Position numbers and translations under genes: made by a program
The notes under the pieces: model-generated
Databases searched by the model: none
The model's input: the letters and a program-made list of their open reading frames with translations, nothing else
What the model was told of the DNA's origin: nothing
DNA from: Proteiniphilum sp.
GTDB taxonomy: Bacteria; Bacteroidota; Bacteroidia; Bacteroidales; Dysgonomonadaceae
Direction: 5' to 3'
Length of the DNA: 9,437 nucleotides
Assembly (NCBI GenBank): GCA_016649795.1
Contig: JAENWZ010000073.1
Span: 1 to 9,437, forward strand
Shown: piece after piece, positions 6,211 to 9,437 of the stretch
Numbering within the stretch: position 1 is the stretch's first letter
Layout: each line of letters starts with the position of its first letter

Positions 6211-7173
6211 TTATATGGTTACCGGTTTAGCGAGTCGTCTTCTCCAGTAGAAAGCCAGCATTAAGCCGGCAGCAATATGCCAGATGCCCCACCATGCCGC
6301 AATGAATGCCATTCCCCCCAGATTCAGTTCAGGAGGGAAGATCCGCGGGTTGAATATCAGCGCAAGCCCCAGTCCGGAGTTTTGTATCCCTGTCTCAATG
6401 GAGATGGTTCTGCAGTTGATCTCCTCCACGTTGAATGCTTTCGGTAAAAAATAACCGCTTAAAAAGGCTATTCCGTTGTGAAGCAGAACAATGAAGAAGA
6501 TAAGATGGATATATCTGAGAAAGATGCTGAAATTACCTGCCAGGGCAGCGAAGATGAACCCTACAAAGAAAATGATGGAAGCGGCCTGCACCGTCCTGTC
6601 AACTTTTTTCGCGAACCGGGGGAACTTTATACCCACAAACATACCCAGTATCACAGGGATGCCCAGGATCAGGAAGACGGTGCGGAACATTTCAAATGGG
6701 TCGATGGTGATAGGTACCAGAAGAGGTGAATGTTTCGCGTAAAGGCCTCCCCAAAAAGCGAAATTGAAGGGAGTCATGAAGAGGCTCAAAATGGTTGTGA
6801 TACCTGTCAGGCTTACCGACACGGTAATATTCGATTTAGAGATGGAAGAAATCAGATTCGACACATTCCCTCCGGGACAGGCTGAGACCAGTATCATCCC
6901 CAACGCCACAGAGTTGCTTGGCTTGATAATCATCACCAGCAGATAAGTCAACGCGGGAAGAAGGAAGTATTGCGATATGACACCCAGCAGTACCGGCTTG
7001 GGGCGGAGAGCCACAGCCCTGAAATGCTTTGGCTTGATGCTTAATGCCACGCCAAACATGATGAATGCGATCGCGATGTTCATGAGGTTGACACTCTCCT
7101 GATCGAAGTTCAGCTGAATGGTGTCCAGTTGTTCCAGATTCCCGAAGAGGGACAGTAACGGGGCAAATTGCAT
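6211..7173 (-). CDS. bile acid:sodium symporter (SBF/BASS) family transporter
   Basis: This 320-residue inner-membrane protein consists of a run of hydrophobic helices with the family signatures. ACPGGNVSNLIS (98-109) and SIETGIQNSGLG (258-269) are the two crossover motifs that build the sodium sites. By alignment to my memory of the bacterial ASBT structures, the ligand set appears intact: Q68, S105, N106, S119, T123, E260 and Q264. A short N-terminal extension (1-30, LDTIQLNFDQESVNL) precedes the first helix, as in other Bacteroidota homologues, so the ATG at 7171-7173 is accepted over Met31. The family moves organic anions with sodium; despite the name, bacterial members carry varied substrates and bile acid should not be assumed. 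It is transcribed first in a two-gene unit with the acyltransferase, from the promoter at 7199-7206. Confidence 0.9.
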   Translation of the reverse strand: MQFAPLLSLFGNLEQLDTIQLNFDQESVNLMNIAIAFIMFGVALSIKPKHFRAVALRPKPVLLGVISQYFLLPALTYLLVMIIKPSNSVALGMILVSACPGGNVSNLISSISKSNITVSVSLTGITTILSLFMTPFNFAFWGGLYAKHSPLLVPITIDPFEMFRTVFLILGIPVILGMFVGIKFPRFAKKVDRTVQAASIIFFVGFIFAALAGNFSIFLRYIHLIFFIVLLHNGIAFLSGYFLPKAFNVEEINCRTISIETGIQNSGLGLALIFNPRIFPPELNLGGMAFIAAWWGIWHIAAGLMLAFYWRRRLAKPVTI

Positions 7174-7198
7174 ACTCTACTTATTGATTTTACGGTTG

Positions 7199-7206
7199 CA
7201 AAGATA
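7199..7206 (-). promoter_or_regulatory. -7 promoter box for the SBF transporter-acyltransferase unit
   Basis: Read on the - strand this is TATCTTTG, an exact TAnnTTTG match, continuing as CA. It lies 25 bases upstream of the SBF ATG, so the leader would be short (about 20 bases). The -33 position shows only a T-rich TTTTC rather than TTTG. Confidence 0.55.
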
Positions 7207-7361
7207 CAATTAAAATAAAGCATAGAAAAGATTCATCGTTATTTGTGTCTTTATTAAGGGTATAACACTTTTTTATGTGCTGGTTACAGCTCTTCCTTGT
7301 TTTTATCACTGAGCAATTCAGAGCAACCGATGGAAAATAACCGGCGTGTTTATAATTTCTT

Positions 7362-7369
7362 TATCTTTG
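7362..7369 (+). promoter_or_regulatory. -7 promoter box for the isomerase-like gene and rarA
   Basis: TATCTTTG followed by CA is an exact TAnnTTTG match and identical over ten bases to the opposing box at 7197-7206. Transcription would start near 7376, leaving a leader of about 150 bases before the ATG at 7527. No TTG is present at the expected -33 distance. Confidence 0.5.
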
Positions 7370-7431
7370 CATATACCAATCAACAGAATTGCTGTTTGTG
7401 CACTTCAACCCGTCGGCTTCGGCTGAATTAT

Positions 7432-7449
7432 TCCGATGAGTTTATCGGA
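7432..7449 (+). repeat. small hairpin in the leader of the isomerase-like gene
   Basis: TCCGAT (7432-7437) pairs with ATCGGA (7444-7449) around the loop GAGTTT. It lies in the presumed 5' leader. The same bases hold most of the 15-mer shared with the start of rarA. No T-run follows, so it is not a terminator. Confidence 0.4.
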
Positions 7450-7526
7450 CAAATATTATTTTGTGAAACAACATTCGACGACCGCAGGAGAATTAATTAT
7501 ACAGAATCAAAAAATAATATAATCGT

Positions 7527-8501
7527 ATGAAAGAGTTTTTTAAAGAAAAGTTATCGAGAAGGAATTTTCTTGGTGCCGCAACCATGCTAACGACAGCATC
7601 AGTAGTCCCTTTTATCCTGTCATGCGGGAATACCAAAACAGCGTCAAGAGGCAACATGACTCCCAATTCAAAATTTGCCGGCGTTCAGATTGGAGCCATC
7701 ACATACAGTTTTCGTGACCTGAAAGGAGGTATTGAGACTGTCTTGGCAGCATGTGTTGAGGCGGGATTGAGCTCTGTTGAGTTAATGGGTGCAGGAGTGG
7801 AGGAATATCTTGGTGCTCCGCGCAAACCTGCCGGAGCGGACAAGAGTGCAGCCGGGCAATACAATCGTGCGTTGAGCGAGTGGAGAAGAGAGCCGGGTAC
7901 ATTGGATAAATATGCTCAACTACGGAAACAATTTAACGATGCAGGAGTGCAGATTCACATATATAAGTGGACTGCAGGAGACACAGAAGATGAGCTGGAT
8001 TATTCCTTTAAAGCGGCCAAAGCGCTTGGTGCCATCGGTATAAGCGCTGAGTTAAATGAAGGGAATGCCCGGATCATGGGTCCTGTAGCAGCCAGGAACG
8101 GTATGTTTGCCATTTTACATAACCATTATCAGTTTGCTGAACCCGGTTTTGATGTGGATAAACTACTGGCTTATTCACCTACTAACAGGTTGAATTTTGA
8201 TGTAGGTCATTATTTCGGTTCAACAGGCTTAAATCCGGCCGATTTTATCCGGAAGTATCATGACAGTATAGCGAGTATACATCTCAAAGATAAGACGGCA
8301 GCGGACAATATTAAACAGAAAAATGCCAATCAGGTTTGGGGACAGGGTGAAACACCTCTTGCTGAAGTACTGCTCCTTATCCGTGATGAGAAATGGCCCA
8401 TCTTCTGCGATATTGAACTGGAGTATAAGGTGGCACCCTGGTCTACTTCCGTGAAAGAAGTGAAGAGATGTATGGAATATAGCAGGCAGATACTGATCTA
8501 A
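7527..8501 (+). CDS. Tat-exported lipoprotein, sugar phosphate isomerase/epimerase (TIM barrel) family
   Basis: This is a 324-residue protein. The N-terminus is a twin-arginine signal: KLSRRNFLG (8-16, RR at 11-12), a hydrophobic segment (17-31), then ILSC with C33 as the likely lipidated cysteine. The mature protein should therefore be anchored to a membrane facing the periplasm. Residues 50-320 fit the xylose isomerase-like TIM barrel (AP endonuclease 2 superfamily): VQIGAITYSFRD (53-64), AGLSSVELMG (79-88), the metal-site candidates E175 (ISAELNE), H198/H200 (ILHNHYQF), D225/H228 (NFDVGHYF), H252 (SIHLKDK) and E297/E299 (DIELEY), and the loop WGQGETPL (271-278). Members isomerise or epimerise sugars; the substrate here is unknown. 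Such exported forms in Bacteroidota often accompany carbohydrate or inositol-type metabolism, but here the neighbour is rarA. The ATG at 7527 is needed for the Tat signal. Confidence 0.88.
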   Translation: MKEFFKEKLSRRNFLGAATMLTTASVVPFILSCGNTKTASRGNMTPNSKFAGVQIGAITYSFRDLKGGIETVLAACVEAGLSSVELMGAGVEEYLGAPRKPAGADKSAAGQYNRALSEWRREPGTLDKYAQLRKQFNDAGVQIHIYKWTAGDTEDELDYSFKAAKALGAIGISAELNEGNARIMGPVAARNGMFAILHNHYQFAEPGFDVDKLLAYSPTNRLNFDVGHYFGSTGLNPADFIRKYHDSIASIHLKDKTAADNIKQKNANQVWGQGETPLAEVLLLIRDEKWPIFCDIELEYKVAPWSTSVKEVKRCMEYSRQILI

Positions 8502-8505
8502 GCAT

Positions 8506-9437
8506 ATGAGTGCACCTTTAGCTGAGCGGCTCAGACCGCAACATCTCGATGAGTTTATCGGCCAGAAGCATTTGGTCGGTAAGGGAGCTGTATTGCGCCG
8601 TATGATTGACACGGGAAGGATACCCTCCATCCTCTTCTGGGGACCACCGGGGGTGGGTAAGACCACGCTGGCCAATATCATCGCCAATACACTGAAAGCT
8701 CCTTTTTACAAGCTGAGTGCGATCAACTCCGGTGTGAAGGATGTGCGGGAGGTGATAGAAAAGGCGAAGAATACCCGTTTTTTCGACAATGCTGCCCCGA
8801 TACTTTTTATCGATGAGATTCACCGTTTCAGCAAGTCACAGCAGGATTCGTTACTGAACGCCGTGGAGACCGGCACGGTGACACTTATTGGTGCTACCAC
8901 CGAGAACCCATCGTTTGAGGTGATCCGTCCGTTGCTCTCCCGCTGTCAGGTCTACGTATTGAAATCGCTGGAGAAGAAAGATCTGGAAGTGTTGCTGCAG
9001 AGAGCGCTCAGTGAGGATCTTATCCTGAAAGAGAAGCAAATTGTCATCAATGAGACCAATGCATTGTTTCGTTTTTCCGGTGGGGATGCACGGAAGCTGC
9101 TCAATATCCTGGAGCTGGCAGTCTCTTCCGACAGTGATGAGGAGATCGTGGTCACCGACAGGATGGTCACTGAGCGCCTGCAGGAGAACCCTGCAGCATA
9201 CGACAAAGGAGGAGAGATGCATTATGATATCATCTCAGCCTTTATCAAATCGATTCGCGGGAGTGATCCCGACGCTGCCATCTATTGGCTGGCACGCATG
9301 GTGGCAGGTGGTGAAGATCCCAAGTTCATTGCCCGCAGGCTGGTGATCTCTGCTGCCGAAGATATCGGTCTGGCCAACCCCAACGCGTTGTTGCTGGCGA
9401 ATGCCTGCTTCGAAACGCTTCAGAAGATCGGCTGGCC
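8506..9437 (+). CDS. rarA: replication-associated recombination protein A, AAA+ ATPase (5' part, runs off the window)
   Basis: RarA (MgsA) is a cytoplasmic DNA-dependent AAA+ ATPase related to clamp-loader subunits; it acts at stalled replication forks. The 310 codons seen contain the family opening LAERLRPQHLDEFIGQ (5-20), Walker A GPPGVGKT (46-53), Walker B ILFIDEIHRF (99-108), sensor 1 GATTENP (129-135) and the arginine-finger region LLSRC (143-147). The lid and the family motif AAEDIGLANPNALLLANAC come at the right edge. The frame stays open to the end of the window, so the C-terminal tetramerisation part lies outside. The ATG at 8506 is four bases after the stop of the isomerase-like gene, implying co-transcription. 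GC is higher than in that gene. Confidence 0.96.
   Translation, partial: MSAPLAERLRPQHLDEFIGQKHLVGKGAVLRRMIDTGRIPSILFWGPPGVGKTTLANIIANTLKAPFYKLSAINSGVKDVREVIEKAKNTRFFDNAAPILFIDEIHRFSKSQQDSLLNAVETGTVTLIGATTENPSFEVIRPLLSRCQVYVLKSLEKKDLEVLLQRALSEDLILKEKQIVINETNALFRFSGGDARKLLNILELAVSSDSDEEIVVTDRMVTERLQENPAAYDKGGEMHYDIISAFIKSIRGSDPDAAIYWLARMVAGGEDPKFIARRLVISAAEDIGLANPNALLLANACFETLQKIGW

Larger units (their letters stand above)
7174..7526. other. divergent intergenic promoter region
   Basis: About 350 AT-rich bases separate the - strand SBF gene from the + strand isomerase-like gene. They contain one -7 box for each direction, an 8-base inverted repeat AGCAATTC/GAATTGCT (7312-7319 and 7386-7393) that brackets the rightward -7 box, a small hairpin at 7432-7449, and a short stretch resembling the start of rarA (7414-7452). 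I see no supportable gene; the 78-codon frame at 7297-7530 has a TTG start and spans the promoter. Confidence 0.6.

Noticed and set aside
7297..7530. 78-codon open frame before the isomerase-like gene
   Set aside because: It needs a TTG start, spans the -7 box at 7362-7369, and has no protein family likeness apart from the short RarA-like stretch reported as a finding.
8229..8687. 152-codon - strand frame across the end of the isomerase-like gene and the start of rarA
   Set aside because: Both + strand genes there are supported by clear motifs; the - strand frame bridges them and shows no domain.

Overview
The window reads as a chromosomal segment from a member of the Bacteroidota, most likely order Bacteroidales. 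Three things point there: several near-perfect -7 promoter boxes of the phylum type (TAnnTTTG), weak or absent Shine-Dalgarno sequences, and the character of the proteins (a UPF0158 protein of the kind common in Bacteroides relatives, a Bacteroidota-style SBF transporter, a Tat-exported TIM-barrel lipoprotein). A Dysgonomonadaceae-like source is a guess from overall flavour, not a measurement.

Layout. Positions 1-337 are AT-rich and mostly non-coding; a short open frame at the left edge (2-112) may be the tail of an upstream gene. Positions 338-1950 hold a tight two-gene unit on the + strand: a UPF0158-family acidic protein and a long cytoplasmic coiled-coil protein whose start overlaps the stop of the first. 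Positions 1951-2227 contain a long stem-loop that ends in a T-run (probable terminator) followed at once by a good Bacteroidota promoter for alaS. Positions 2228-4849 encode complete alanyl-tRNA synthetase. Converging on it from the - strand is a two-gene unit (7173 down to 4889): an SBF/BASS sodium-coupled transporter, then a membrane-associated phospholipid-type acyltransferase. Positions 7174-7526 are a divergent promoter region with the same 10-base -7 sequence on each strand. Positions 7527-8501 encode a Tat-exported lipoprotein of the sugar phosphate isomerase/epimerase (xylose isomerase-like TIM barrel) superfamily. Four bases after its stop, rarA (AAA+ replication-associated recombination ATPase) begins and runs off the right edge.

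Together this is mainly core genome (translation, replication maintenance, lipid acylation, transport). The least understood part is the 338-1950 gene pair, which is lower in GC than alaS. I see no mobile element, CRISPR array, tRNA or rRNA. The most notable non-coding signals are the composite hairpin at 2033-2105, two mutually exclusive hairpins at 146-174, and a short in-frame resemblance to the RarA N-terminus at 7414-7452, about 1.1 kb upstream of the real gene. I do not see convincing evidence of a new multi-gene system; the UPF0158/coiled-coil pair is the best candidate for undescribed biology.
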